From Ceratopteris richardii (Eukaryota > Streptophyta > Polypodiopsida > Polypodiales > Pteridaceae), in assembly GCA_020310875.1 (NCBI GenBank), contig CM035407.1, positions 67,087,158 to 67,151,157 of the forward strand: DNA of 64,000 nucleotides. Reading direction: 5' to 3'. The notes beneath the pieces were generated by a model. That model was not told the origin of the DNA, did not search any database, and was given only the letters and a program-made list of their open reading frames with translations. Positions within the stretch are counted from its first letter, which is position 1; each line of letters starts with the position of its first letter. The position numbers were made by a program, and so were the translations under genes. Below, in pieces: positions 1 to 12,200 of this stretch.

Positions 1-957
1 CTTTGGTTAGAATATCTGCACATTGTTGATGAGTGGACACATATGATATTTTAATCTCTTTGCTTAGAACCTTCTCTTGTACATAGTGATAATGAACTTC
101 AATATGTTTAGTCCTTGCATGAAAAATAGGATTAGCAGCCAAATGAATAGAACTCATATTGTCACCATAAATAGTTGTAGTTCCAAACTCCAATCCAAGA
201 TCTTTGAATAATATCTTCATCCACATAGCTTCTTGTGTAGCTATGGCAAGACCTCTATATTCAGCTTCAGTAGAAGAGAGAGCAACTGTGGGTTTCTTCT
301 TGGATGACCATGAAATAAGCTTTGAACCTACAAAGGTAAGATAACCTGAAGTGCTCCTTCTATCTTCCTTGGAGCCAGCCCAATCTGCATCAGAAAATAG
401 CATCAAACCTAAATCAAATACATAAGGATAATAAAGTCCTTCATTTATGGCTCCTTTGAGATACTTGCGAATCCTTTTGGCAGCATCCATATGTGGTTTC
501 CTTGGTGTGTGCATAAATTGACTTAGCACACTCACACTGTAACATATATCTACTCTTGTCAATGTGGCATAGTTGAGAATACCCACTAGACTTTGATATG
601 ATGTGATGTCCTCTATGAGTTCACCTTCATGTGAGCTCAATTTGTGATTGACCTCCATTGGAATACCTACAATCTTACAATCTGGCATCTTGAATTTTGC
701 CAACATGTCCTTAATGTACTTTCTTTGAGTGAGAAAAAAACCATGATCTTTGTAGACAAATTCCAAGCCTAGGAGGTAGGTAAGTGAACCCAAATCACTT
801 ATCTAGAACTCTTCTCTCATCTAATCTTTGATCTTCTTCATACCATCTGCATCATTTCCTGTCAATATAATATCATCTACATATACACATAGGTAGATGA
901 TCTCAGAATTACTCTTTTTAATAAAGAGTGAAGGATCTGTCTTGCTTGGTTGAAAGC
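1..957 (-). pseudogene. Copia-A pol, C-terminal half (RT palm to RNase H), partial
   Basis: Translated from 957 downward this is the second half of a Ty1/copia polyprotein. The reverse-transcriptase YVDD box lies near 873-890. RNase H motifs follow (SSTEAEYRGLA, then ARTKHIEVHYHY), and the left edge reaches the usual copia end, HQQCADILTK. It copies the element RNA into DNA and removes the RNA strand. In-frame stops near 800-820 show it is dead. The upstream half of the same gene continues at 18259-18715; the two were contiguous before G1 inserted at codon-level precision. The 3' LTR would lie left of the window. Copia identity is secure from the domain order at 18-21 kb, where protease and integrase precede RT. 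Confidence 0.93.
953..957. repeat. Target-site duplication (left) of G1
   Basis: AAAGC directly precedes the TG start of the left LTR and is repeated at 18254-18258 after the CA end of the right LTR. Removing 958-18258 rejoins the Copia-A reading frame across the site. Confidence 0.95.
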
Positions 958-1596
958 TGTTGCTCTAGCACAATGGTGAGAACCACATTAAGAAGCTCCA
1001 CCTCCTTAATGTCAATCCGCGGAAGAGATAGGAGTGATATGAAGATCGTGAATGTGAGATGAAGTGAGAGTGAAGGTGAGAAGCATAGAAATGCACACAC
1101 ACATACACACACACTACGAAGAGACAAGCAAGACACAATGGAAGGTGAGAAATCAACTCTATTAATCAAGAACACTATTACAAGCTCAAAAGAACTCTAA
1201 CCTCAAACAAGCTAACCCCAAAAATGAGCTCTCTAGCTCTTTTTATAGTTTCTAGACTAGTTTTGACCGGTTTCACATCTAGTGACCGGTATAGTTAAAA
1301 TTTAGGTCCTAGACGCTATTTGGAAGGGTAAATGGTGTCTAAAAATAACGAAAATTGATACGCTCATTCTACCTAAGCTCCTCAAGCTCGAGGACTCCTC
1401 GGCTTGCACAAAATGGAGCTAGAAATTAAGAAAAGGGTTTTTTCTATGTTACATATGTTACAATAGTGATAAAAATCACTGTTGGAGGTTTTTGGAAAGT
1501 ATTTGAAAAAATAATTCTTTGAAAAAAGATTCCACTGGCTCACTGCTCCGTCGTTACATGCTTCCGTGTCTTCTATGCCTCTGGCTGCTTCCAACA
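958..1596 (-). repeat. G1 3' LTR
   Basis: 639 bp, starting TGTTGCTC and ending TTCCAACA on the plus strand, about 98.6% identical by eye to 17616-18253. On the minus strand it contains a CTATAAAAAG TATA-like box (about 1236-1246). The last codons of ORF3 and its stop (1554-1556) lie inside this LTR. Confidence 0.95.
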
Positions 1597-4500
1597 CCCC
1601 CCTCCCTCTCACTTCTGTCGTCCCTGACAGAACCTTGTTGTGAGGTCTGCCGGATATAGTTCTGTAGGAGGTCTTGAGCGAGGGTGTGCTTGGAGATACG
1701 AATGCCTCGGGCCAGATCTGCCTCGAGTTTCTCCCAGTCGATTGGTTGCGGTTCTTTTGGTGGCGGGAGCTGATAGTGTGTGGAATAGACCATTCGTTCA
1801 CAGGCAAATAATTGTAATAAATGTGTAGGCCTGCTTATGAATACCTCTGAATGGTATTCCCAGAAGCCGGTTGTGAACATCTCTTCGAACGTCTGCTTGT
1901 AGCATGCCGGTAGGTACTTGATTCTGCAATGCCAGGCATAACACACCCGTAGCGACGGCGTTGTACTCATATCATATACCAGATCAAAATTGCCATGCTC
2001 AAAGCCCGGGGTGTTTACATGAGGTGCCTTGACGCGCCGGAAGACTTTAAAAATCATTTGCATCATGTCAAAGATTTTGACAGTCATGTGCGCCGCTATA
2101 TCATCCATGTGCTTTAGTCTAGGGAGCCAATGGCGAATGGTAGCCATCATGTAGCCAACAGTTGGTAACTCAATGGGTGGCTTAAAATAGGGGTAATTCA
2201 ACCAGTCTTGGCACTGCTTATTGTTTTGGACCTTAATAGCAAAGGCAGTCCAGGAGCGGCGTCGTGGTACTGGTCCCCAACACGGGTTATACTTCAAATG
2301 CAAAGGTGCCTTTACCCATGTACTCATCATTTCTGGATACTTCTGTAGTAAGTCTTTGCGCCACTCTGGTTGATAGATCACTCCTTGCTGCGCATCAAGT
2401 GGTAGATCGGCCTCCTCGAATTGAGTTGCATGCAATGGTTTCTTACCTGTTACTTTCTCAATGGCTAACTGGTATTCAGCCATTAACATAAAATATGGTT
2501 TATACTGTAGCTCATGCCCAGATATGTATCGTCGCGGGGCCAAATGAGCAAAGAATGGAGACTGTAAAATTCTTTCCTCTATCATCACCATGGCATGTAG
2601 TTGTGCCTCTACTCTAGCGGAGTGTGTTGTCCCAATTTCCTCAATAGTCTTCATCCACGCGGGGGTCGGGAGTTCGTAAGTCATCTGGCCTTCGACCGTG
2701 ACACGTCCGCCTGGGATGGGTTGTGGCTCGTATGCCTCTTCAAACGTTTCCTCCACCGGGATGGTGACAGTGTCTTCCTCAGCTGGTAGCTCCGGTGGTG
2801 AATCTGGCCTTGGTGGTGCTTCATATACTGCAATCCTTGATTCGAGGTTTGATACCTGGGCCCGTAATGCGTTGAGTTCCTCTAGGATGTCAGGAGAGGG
2901 GTCCACAGGTGCTAGTATGTCTTGGTGTGTCGGTGCTCGTAACTGGAGTAATTTATGATCTTCTTTGAGTTTTTGTAACTCCTCGTTCATGCGGTCGTAT
3001 TCATCTAGCAGTCTTACATGATCGTCTAGCAGCATCCTCATCGAGTCTGAGGGAATGGCTTTGAACCGGCTAGGACTGAGTGGTTGGTCTGGGTGGTCGA
3101 GCGCTGCTTCTAAGTTTTCTCGGTTCTGATCCTGTAAACGCTGATTTTCCTCCTTGGTGGCTGCTAGGTGTCTTCGTAGTAAGCCCATGTTGCGTATTAG
3201 CGTTGCATTGTGGATTGTTTGGGCTCTTAATAAGTTATCCAGGTCAGCAGTGGCTGCTTTAGCGTTTTCTTCGCTTTCGAGTTCCAATTTGTGATATGCC
3301 TCACGTAATTCCTGGTATCGGGTGTTCAGAGAGGCATTCTCAATAGACAATAAATTAAGCTGCGACTGTAAGTCATTGGTTGTCCTCTGCAGCTGCTGGT
3401 AATTATCGCCAAGAGATGTGAACTCATCTCTTACTTGTGTCATACACATGAACATCTGTCGAAATGCATTATCTACAGTGGGTGATAGTACTAATGAGGT
3501 GCTAAATGAAGATGCAGTGGGTGTAGATGTAACGGGAATGGGGAATGGGGGTGGGAAGGTGGATGTTGTGGTGATTGTGGAAAATTGTACGGTGTCTAAA
3601 TTTGTTTGTGTTGTGAGTGAAATGAGTGATGGTGCAGCGGGTGGTGAGATGTCCATGTCATTGGACGTGCCCAGTGCGGTGACTGCGAATATGGGTGTGT
3701 CTGTGGGTGCTTGTGCTGGTGTAAATACGGGATTTACAAAGGTTGAGGAGTAATTTACAGGGGGGCTGGCTGGAGCAGCTTGGTGGAAAGGGGAAATAGG
3801 GGTTATAGTGGGTCGGGGAGGTGAGACGGGGGAGAAGGTTAATGGCGGTGGGAATGGGAAGAGGGGTCGTGGAGTTGTGGGGAAGGATGGAAAAGCTGGA
3901 GGAAGGAATGGGTTGAACGAAAAGGTGGGTGTGTGAGGGGGTAGACTAGGTCTAATGGGTGCCGGAATTGTGGGCAGGGTGGTCGTAAAGGCGATTTCTG
4001 CTACGCCACTGGCGAATGAAGATGTTGGTCTGGGGGAAGGAGGGTGAAGAGGGGAGGCTAGATGGACGGGCGGTGATGGGGGGGCGGTTGGGGTGGTCGG
4101 TACTTCAGTGGCTACTGAGGTATGTACAGTTGTAGCGCGGGGTGGGGAATCTACAAGGATGGTTTCTGCTGCCAACGATCTTTCGGGAACGAGGCGCGCC
4201 TCCCTGGCTTGTTCTGAAGACTGTGCTCCTGTTGGTACACGAATGTATTCGCTAGGCTTTGAAAGTAGTCGTACCCTGCGGGGGTCAAACTGTGGTAGTG
4301 GCTTTCTTTGCAAGTATCTGAGCGCTTCATTGGAGCCTACTGATTTGACTAACTCGCGGAATCCTTTGATGTATGCGTCTTCGAATCCGCCTGTGACAAG
4401 TTCCTGTTCTATTATTGTTTGACTCTCTTCCTCTGTCAGGTTTTGGCGAGCCCAAACTTTTTCCATAGTTCTATACAGCTTTTTAATAGCCAGTGTGTAA

Positions 4501-6059
4501 GCTGCTGCTTCGTAAGTTTCATCTTCATGGGTACTTGTATCACCATGTGTGTCGGTTTGTTGTCCTTGGCCATCTGTCTGCTCATGCTCTTGGGAGTCCT
4601 GAGTGCCCTGGCTGGCTTCGTCGTCACCTTCGTCGTCATCGGTTGCTGTCCGTTCATCATCAGAGCTAGACACAATCTGTCCTTATGGCTGATCCCTGGG
4701 TGTGGTAGGGTAGCTAGGTCTTTCATATTCTTGAGAAAACAAATGTCCTTCTGAGAACTGGAACTCATTGGAGAATGCATCAGGCATCTCAAAATCAAAA
4801 GTTTGGTCCAGTGGCTCTGCTTGTCCTGCTTCCAAATGGGGTATTGGAAAAGAGAAAGCTTCCGCACCAATAGTGGTGGGAAGTTCAGCTGCTGTGGTGA
4901 TAGGCTCTGTGGTTGTGGCTGCTTGGGGTTCAACAGTACTGGTGGCGCCCTCCGGCGTAACTGGTCTTGATAACCGTATACGAATTGGTGGTACCGTGGG
5001 AGTGGCTGTTGTTGGTGACTGCTCTGGAGATGGTTGTGGCGAGGGTGATTCTGGGACTTGTAAGCATGGGATGGTGCCTCTCATCCGCTTTCCGGCTCTG
5101 CCTTTGCTAGACTTTCTAGCCTTCTTAGTGGTCCCTTTGAATGCTTTCAGTTCCTCACTTGTCATGGCACGCTCAATCGGTAAGTCATACGCCAAGCACA
5201 TATATATAATTCTCGTAAGCGCACAACATCCATTGATGAATTTCTTTTGTTCCCATCTATGTTGGGCCAAATAGAGCTGAACAATTATCCAGCTGGCTAG
5301 ATCAACCGTTTGAGGTCCAGTACATGCTAAGTATAAACCAAACCAGATTCTCTTGTGGGGCATGGTAAAACGATCCTGAGCTGGGAAAGCAAAGTGCTGC
5401 ATGCATATCCGTAATGGCTTAGAAAGCTCAGGTGTTATAGCAGAAATGTCCTCCCACTTAGTTACGTCACCACGTTTCATCTGCTCGGGGACTAGCCGTT
5501 CTCTCTCCGTCGGAGTGTGTGTTCCATGTATTTTGAGAGCTGCACGAATTAAATCTTTGGACAAATAAAACCTTTTGAATGGAGGGTCATTTACCAAGGA
5601 TGGTAACATGAATGTTCCGGGTAGATCCTTGTTCTCTGAAGCCGTTAAGGTGGTTACCAAGTAAAAACATCTGTAAAAATCAGGTTTAGGCAGAGGGTCA
5701 CTAAAGTATTCTGTAAATCCCGCTCGTGCCCAAACGTGCGTTAAATCTTGTGTATTCTGTAGTCCTTCAAATTCTCTTGAAAAGAACTAGTACTTGGCCC
5801 ATGTGCGCAAGTCAAATGCCAAATTGGCCTCAAATATGAAATTAGCGTCTGCTAAGGGTCCTGCTAGGCCTTGAAACCAGTGAGAATTACGATGGATCTT
5901 CTCAGTGTATCCTCTAGGAGGGTCGTCTATTGGCATGGGTCCTGGAAAACCTTGAAACTCTGGTGGTTGTACCGTCGGATAAGATTCCGCGAGTAATTCT
6001 CCAATATGGGCCATTGGTGTGCTTGGGCCAGCTTCTGGTGGTCCTGCTTCGGTTTGCAT
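1554..6059 (-). pseudogene. G1 ORF3: roughly 1,500-codon proline-rich coiled-coil protein, two in-frame stops
   Basis: One frame stays open from an ATG at 6059 to a stop at 1554, interrupted only by TAG (5787) and TAA (4683). In sibling G2 the position of the second stop is a lysine codon inside continuous coding sequence, so these are lesions in one ancestral ORF and not gene boundaries. The N-terminal 400 residues include a globular part (motif about LTRIIYMCLAYDLPI) vaguely like plant transposon-associated domains, then a basic RAGKRMRGT stretch. An acidic Ser/Asp region follows, then about 250 residues very rich in Pro/Thr/Ser, then heptad-type coiled coils (about 3420-2840). A globular C-terminal domain of about 380 residues is rich in Trp and Tyr. 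I see no signal peptide or membrane helix, so it is not a normal envelope. Function unknown. Confidence 0.8.
1597..1612 (-). other. G1 polypurine tract
   Basis: On the minus strand a purine run GAGAGGGAGGGGGG directly abuts the 3' LTR, the expected primer for plus-strand DNA synthesis. It is also coding, within ORF3 (Ser-Glu-Arg-Glu-Gly-Gly). The same tract is kept in G2 at 24078-24091. Confidence 0.85.
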
Positions 6060-6291
6060 GATGACTGACGAGTAAATGGAAAAGATCTGCTACAAACGAT
6101 TAACACATTAGTATGGAAATTAATTATGATCCCAATAAAGTGAGACCGCAATCCCTTTCCATAACCGATGCGTAACCCGTGTAGCCAAGTGTCGTGAAAT
6201 GATTGATGCAATGATCTTTTTGCAGAGCTAATGCAGGTCTCTAGACACCTACATGGTTCAGATTATGCATACGTTTCTTGATGAGCTTTTA
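6060..6291. other. Gap between G1 pol-frame stop and ORF3 start
   Basis: About 230 bp without a convincing conserved ORF. On the minus strand a pyrimidine-rich stretch with TTTGTAG lies just upstream of the ORF3 ATG. It could serve as a splice acceptor for a subgenomic ORF3 message, but this is speculative. Confidence 0.35.
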
Positions 6292-7866
6292 TCATGCATG
6301 ATGTGGGGTTATGGAGTGTGAATTTATACAAGGTTTGGTTGAGGGTGAATTATTACAAGGGTGGAGTTTAAACGGGATGGGAAAATTGCTAGATAATGAG
6401 GTACAAGAAGGCGTCTGAATACGTTTTTGTATCCATTTCTTAAGAGTCCTTGGGTAGGTGGTGTGGTTCTGCTGAGGTACAGAAAGTGGTATCGGGTTTG
6501 GTGGTATTGAAGGATGAAAAGATTTTGGAGGGGTATATATTACATGGCTAGAGGGTTGGGCTATAATCCATTGTTTAGGTACCCAAATCTGCATGGGTGT
6601 GGGTCTATGGTTAAGGTATTTCTTGGCAATCCAAATCTGTCGAGTATTGGTACTTGTAGAAGAAGATCGAGGGGACTTTGAATGCTGACTCTGCTTTTTT
6701 TGAAACTTTGTCCTGTTCTTGTCTGCAGTGTTGCCGATAGGCTGTGGTTGCTGTCCTTTTGGCACCCATATTTGTCTCGTGCCACTTGTTCTATGATTTT
6801 GATACTACTGCTGTCTTTGCCTTATCTGGTGGTGTCGTCGGTCTTGGTTCCTCTGTTGTGGTTGATTCCTTCGTGGTTGGGTTTGAGAGGTCCATTGGAC
6901 GCTCTGCTTTGGAAAAGAAGGGAGATCCAACACTTGCGTGACCTGCCCATTAGGAAGTGATTCTTTCTTTATCTTTAATCTAGGCCAGCCCGCAGCAAGT
7001 TTGGAAGGATGAGCACCGCAGGGTGTTGTGCTCATTTGGCCGCTGATGCAACCCACCTGACCGCTGATTGTGTCCATCTGCCCTAGCGGTTGGGTAGCTG
7101 CCCCTTCTAGTTTGCAGGAAGCCCCAGGGAAGATCTCCTTTCGTCCTTCTGATTGACAATTGTCTATAGCCAAGCCCGAGTGGGTTGGTGTAGACGTAAC
7201 GTGATTGATCTGACCTAAGATCTTCCGGTCTTCCATCACATGTATTTCATAGGGTCTAGGGTTACAAACCTCAGACGGAATGCCATTAGGGAAGTCAAGC
7301 GGTATCACTCACTTCTGTTCTAAGGTTCCAATCTGTAAGGAGCCTTGTCTAAGATTTAGGTCCACTGAGTGATCGTATAGCCAATCTTGGCCAAGGATTA
7401 GGGGTTCTATCAGGTCGTCATCATGGCACACTAGTAGCTTCGCTGTCATGGTCACATCCTTAATGAGGATAGGAAGGTCCACCTCACCCATGCAAGGGGT
7501 TTCCATGCCTCCTAGCCCTATGAGGTATGCCTCAATTGGCCGCATTTCTATTCCTGAATCCTTATAATGGGACCATCTAATCGCACTAGTCACAGCACCT
7601 GAATCAATTAAAGCCCTGAGCTCTTGGCAAGGGTTGCCGTGCTCTAGCCTAACTGTAATGAATGGTCTCCTGTCCACTATACTAGGATGAGTGGTTGACT
7701 TTACTTGACACATAGCCATGGGATATCTGGGTGTAGTTTCCAGATGGTTATAATGTTCTTTCCCTAGTCCTTGTCTTCTTAGCTTCATGCGCTTAATGCG
7801 TTCTATAGCTTCTGCCTGAGCTTCAGCTCGTATTCTATTTTCTTTCTCTTTACGCTTCTTTGCCAA
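6292..7866 (-). pseudogene. G1 second retropepsin-like domain plus Gln/Pro-rich tail, in pol frame
   Basis: This segment follows integrase in the same frame, separated only by TGA at 7873, and contains further stops at 7309 (TGA) and 6805 (TAG). A Lys/Arg-rich helix (AKKRKEKENRIRAEAQ) comes first. A retropepsin signature follows: PFITVRL, ALIDSGAVTSAI with the catalytic Asp in DSGA, a GLGG turn, and LILGQDWL matching the conserved hydrophobic-Gly motif. It is distinct from the canonical protease near 12090. Downstream of 7308 the protein is low in complexity, Gln/Pro/Ser/Thr-rich, with a repeated short motif RQIWVPK / RQIWIAK / MQIWVPK. A retropepsin after integrase is not standard for gypsy pol. 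The domain call is firm; activity is unknown. Confidence 0.75.
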
Positions 7867-7872
7867 CGTGAG

Positions 7873-9241
7873 TCATCTAAGCATATCCTCAGTAAGAGGT
7901 TCCTGATATAACCTGACTCTACAGCCACTAATATAATTAGGCATTATGTTTCCTTCTAAGGTGGCTAACTGTACTGCTCCACTTGTCGAGAGTCTGTTAA
8001 TGATCATAGGTCCATAACCTCGCTTTTCTAACTTCCGTGCGTGTTGTTTTAGCGTATATACTAGAACTAAATCTCCTTCTTTTAGGCCTTTATCTTTCAC
8101 ATGTGCATCAAAATATGCTTTCTGTCGCTTCTTCGCTGCATATATTCCTGCTGCTACCTTTAGCCTGGTTTCTCCTAATCATTCCAAGTCCATTATTCTC
8201 GCTGATAATTCATGGCCGGTCCACTGATGTTCTTGTGCAACCTTAAGGGTCGGTATCAAGAAGTCCAAAGGAAGCACAACATTCTGACCAAAAACCATCT
8301 GAAAGGGAGTGGCATTGAGTACGGTCTTGTAGGCCACTCGATATGCCCAAACAGCGTGGTGTAACTATTTGTCCCAATCTGAACGTTTGTTGTTCACGAG
8401 TTTTGTCAGTACATTACAAAGGATCTTATTAGTGCTTTCAGCCTGACCATTGGCTTGAGGATGATATGGTGCGGATTTCTTGTGAATCACCATAAAATCC
8501 TGTAACAAATATTCAATGACTTGGTTTAGAAAGTGAGTTCCGCGATCGCTCACTAACTCTATAGGCAATCCATATCTTGTAAAGACATTTTCAAATAAGA
8601 ATTTTGCAGTTGTGTGTGCATCATTCTTTTTTGGTGGCTTTTGCCTCTACCCATTTCGTAAGATAATGTGTGGCAACAATAATGTATTCAGCATGTGTAC
8701 CTTTTGCAGGGGGGTTAATGGGTCCTACAAAGTCTATACCCCACTTAGAAAATGCACGTCCTCCCATCATGGGTTTCAATGGAATTTCATCTCTGCGAGT
8801 AGGAAACTGAGTTCTTTGGCACACATCACATCTCTTAACATAGGTATGTGCATCCATGTGAAGAGTGGGCCACCATAATCCTGCAAAGAGGATGGCTTTG
8901 ATTATCCTATCGGGTCCAAAATGACCTCCTGCAACACCTTGGTGTGCAGTCTCTAGTATGCTCAGATAATCACGTTCATGAACACATTGTCTTAGATATC
9001 CATCTCGTCCTCTTTTGTATAGATTATCGCCAATAAGTGAATAGTCTTGAGCTTCCTGCTCCAGACTACGTTGTCGAGCTAAAGTCATTCCTTGAGGGAA
9101 TGTGTTCGTCCTCAAGTATGTCACTAAGGGTTCACTCCAGTCTGGTGTGAGAGACACGTGATATAATGTAGCATGCTCTACTGGTGGTCTTTCACAACAA
9201 ACATAGCATTCTTTACACAACTTGTAGACATCTGCTTCCAT
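7873..9241 (-). pseudogene. G1 integrase (second HHCC, catalytic core, C-terminal domain), broken
   Basis: Order on the minus strand: an [10 protein letters not shown] segment; an HHCC zinc module ([10 protein letters not shown] ... CDVCQR) near 8820-8960; then the core with D in [11 protein letters not shown] in ELVSDRGTHF and E in NGQAESTNK. A C-terminal domain follows with KEGDLVLVY and RGYGPMIINRL, a diverged GPY/F motif. A one-base shift in an A-run near 8620 separates the first catalytic Asp from the rest. TAG near 8365 and TGA near 8180 interrupt the remainder. All three catalytic residues are present, so the lesions are probably recent. It would insert the element cDNA into chromosomes. 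No chromodomain is visible. Confidence 0.88.
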
Positions 9242-9274
9242 TGAAGGCCAATATACTCCTAGTCTATGCAGAGT

Positions 9275-12200
9275 CTATAATGTTCGATGTTTCGAATGAT
9301 GTTGCTTTAATGCACCTACGTGTGCTAATTGCAACCAATTCGCGTGTTTTGATTCATCTACACAACAAGCAAGAACCTTTTGATTATCTTGTTTATATAT
9401 GCTTCCTGCTAAGATTTGGTATCTCTGAGACTTGGTAATCTCTCCTTCTTTGATCTTTATCCTAGGGTTCTTGGGTCCGTATGTCAGGATAGGGACTATA
9501 GACTTAGCCCATTCTGGTGCTATCTCAAGATTAAACAAATATGCATCTGGTAGATCATCCATTACTCCTTGAGGAGCTTCTCCTGATGTTAATCTGGAAA
9601 GGTGGTCAGCTCTAAGATGTGTCTTTCCTTTTCTGACTACTACTTCAAAATCGTACTCCATGAGTAATTGAAACCAACGTATTAGTCGTCCCGTGTTACA
9701 TGGTTTGTTGACTAGGTACAATAGGGCTTGATGATCTGTAAAGAACTTGAATTTGTTGGCCAACAAGTAATGCCTAAACTTCTTTACTGCGTAGATCATC
9801 CCTAATCCTTCTCGTTCCGTCGTGGTGTAATTTCTTTCTGCTGCGTTCAATTGTCTGCTCGCGTAAGCTATGGGGAGATCTATGTTACCTTCACTCGTGG
9901 GTTGTGCTAACACACATCCTATGGCGTAATTGGATGCATCCACATGTACATGGAATGGCTGACTCCAATCTGGGGTAGTCAATATAGGTGCTGAGCACAA
10001 ACGTCGTTTAAGTTCGTTGAATGAATTCTCACATTCTTCTGTCCATTCAAAATTAGTTAAAAGAGAGTACAATGGCTTGGCTATGATTGCATACATGTGT
10101 ATGAATCTCCTATAATAGCCGCAATGGCCCATAAATGCCTGTACCTCTTTCACATTAGTTGGTCTAGGTAATTCTGCAATTACCTTCACCTTTTCTTCAT
10201 CCGTAGAGATTCCATTTTTTGACACAATGTGTCCTAGAATTTTGCCTTGTCTGACCATGAACACGCATTTTTCTGGGTTCAAACAAACCTGATATTCTCG
10301 ACATTTGTCAAATATTTGTCTTAACTCTGGGATATGCATCTGTCTTACATTAGAATGAGCACATATGTCATCAACATAAACTTCCAAACTCTTGCGTAAG
10401 AATTCCTTAAAAACATGACACATGAGTCGCTGGAAAGTGGCGGGTGCATTTGTTAAGCCAAATGGCATTACACGAAATGCAAATATGCCCCATTCAGTGG
10501 CAAAAGCCGTCTTGTGTTGATCTTCTGGAGCAATGGCTACTTGATTATAGCCTGAAAATCCATCAAGAAAGCTGTAAACTTCCTTGCCCGCAACTCTTTC
10601 CAATAGATGTTCTGTGATAGGAAGAGGATAACTGTCTCTAATCGTGGCGGCATTAACTTTTTTAAGGTTAATACACACACGCAATTTTCCATTCTTCTTA
10701 GGCACTACCACAATGGGGGATACCCATTCGGTATGCTCAATTTCGTAAATGAATCCTGCTTCGATCAGCCGATCTATCTCCTCTTTAATCTTCGCAGCGT
10801 AGTTATCATTGTACGTGTATGGTTTCTGTTTCGTAGGTTTTGCATCTGGAGTCATAGGGATTCTATGAGAACATATATCTGGATCTACTCCTTTCAAATC
10901 TTTGTAACTCCAAGCAAACACATCTCTATATTTGCGCAATAGAGCAACTAATTCTTCTTCTTCTTCAGCTGTCAAATCATGCCCTATGTATGTACATTTT
11001 TCTTCTTCTCCTTCTATGGCTACTATTATTTTCTTGGTTTTCTCTCGGTTATCATATACTTGTCCGTCATTCGCCTTTCTATTAGGCATTCGTACCATGA
11101 TCCTTCTATCTTCGATTTCATATTTCTTGAAATTCTCCGGTACTTCAAACAAGGATTCTTCTTTTCCTGACATGGTTTCTTTCTTCTTTCTTTTCTTGCC
11201 TTCACTTTTGCTAGTCACTTGAGTGGCTATTCTCACGTCATTCATAACTTCCTTGTGTCTCTGAGGGTGAGTCTCTACTTCGTAGAAATATTCTTCCTCT
11301 GATGCAAAGGGTGGGTCCATGATAATTGATTCTAAATCGAAATCGCTTGCATCCTCAAATGCATCAGTGTTAGGTTCACACTCTTCTAAAATTGCATCGC
11401 ACATGATTGGCTCTATCGTGAGAACTGAAATGTCATAGCCATCCTCGTCACAGTGGGGTGTCCATTGTTCTTCATTGATGGCTACATCCATGGTTGCTAG
11501 GATTTCTGCCCAACCATGGGGTTCAAACTCTTCATCAGGGAATACTACAGGTGTGTAAGCTGGATCTTGAAGGGTTCGTGGATGTTGTTCTGCACCTAAG
11601 GTCCTTGCTTCTAATCTTTCTTCCTCTTGTTGTGCAACTTTACACATCCATAAATGAGTGTCCTCGTGCAACCAAGAAGGATCTGATTCTAATGAGTGCA
11701 CGGATTCTGTCTCTACTTGTGTCTTATGGATGGTATTCCATTGTATTGGGGGTACGTCTCTGTGTGAATAGTCTTTAAGATTGACTTTGGTAGTCACTCC
11801 TAAATGTTGCAAGTACAACGAATTAGTTCCCCAATCTTGTACAATTTGCAATTGACGCATGAATGGTCGTCCCAATATCATCTCATAAGCATGGTTTTTA
11901 CTAAAATCACAAATGGCAAAGGTATGCTCAAATTCAACACCACAAGTGGTGAGAGATATTCCTTCTAGTAAGCCTAATGGTTTTTCTATGTGTCCGTCAG
12001 CCATTTGTAGCTTCATTCTGGTAGGTTTGAGTGCTGGCTTACCCCAATGTTTCCATAAAGCGGTGGTAGCGATGGCTACTCCGGCTCCTGAATCTAAGAT
12101 GGCTTTCGTGGTGTAGCCCTGATGGGTTATTGGAAGATAAGTGTTACCTTCCTCTCCTTCGCTTACATCTTCGATCTTTTCCACGGGTATCTCTGGTACC

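Noticed and set aside
918..1175. Cys/Val/Ser-rich ORFs in the G1 LTRs (also 17531-17833)
   Set aside because: They cross the LTR/flank junction, differ at their ends, and are not kept in the G2 LTR.
1554..4673. ORF3 as a retroviral envelope gene
   Set aside because: Position fits, but no signal peptide, membrane helix or furin-like site is visible; it is Pro-rich and coiled-coil.
10607..11222. Plus-strand ORFs antisense to G1 pol
   Set aside because: Shadows of the well-supported minus-strand pol; no independent similarity.
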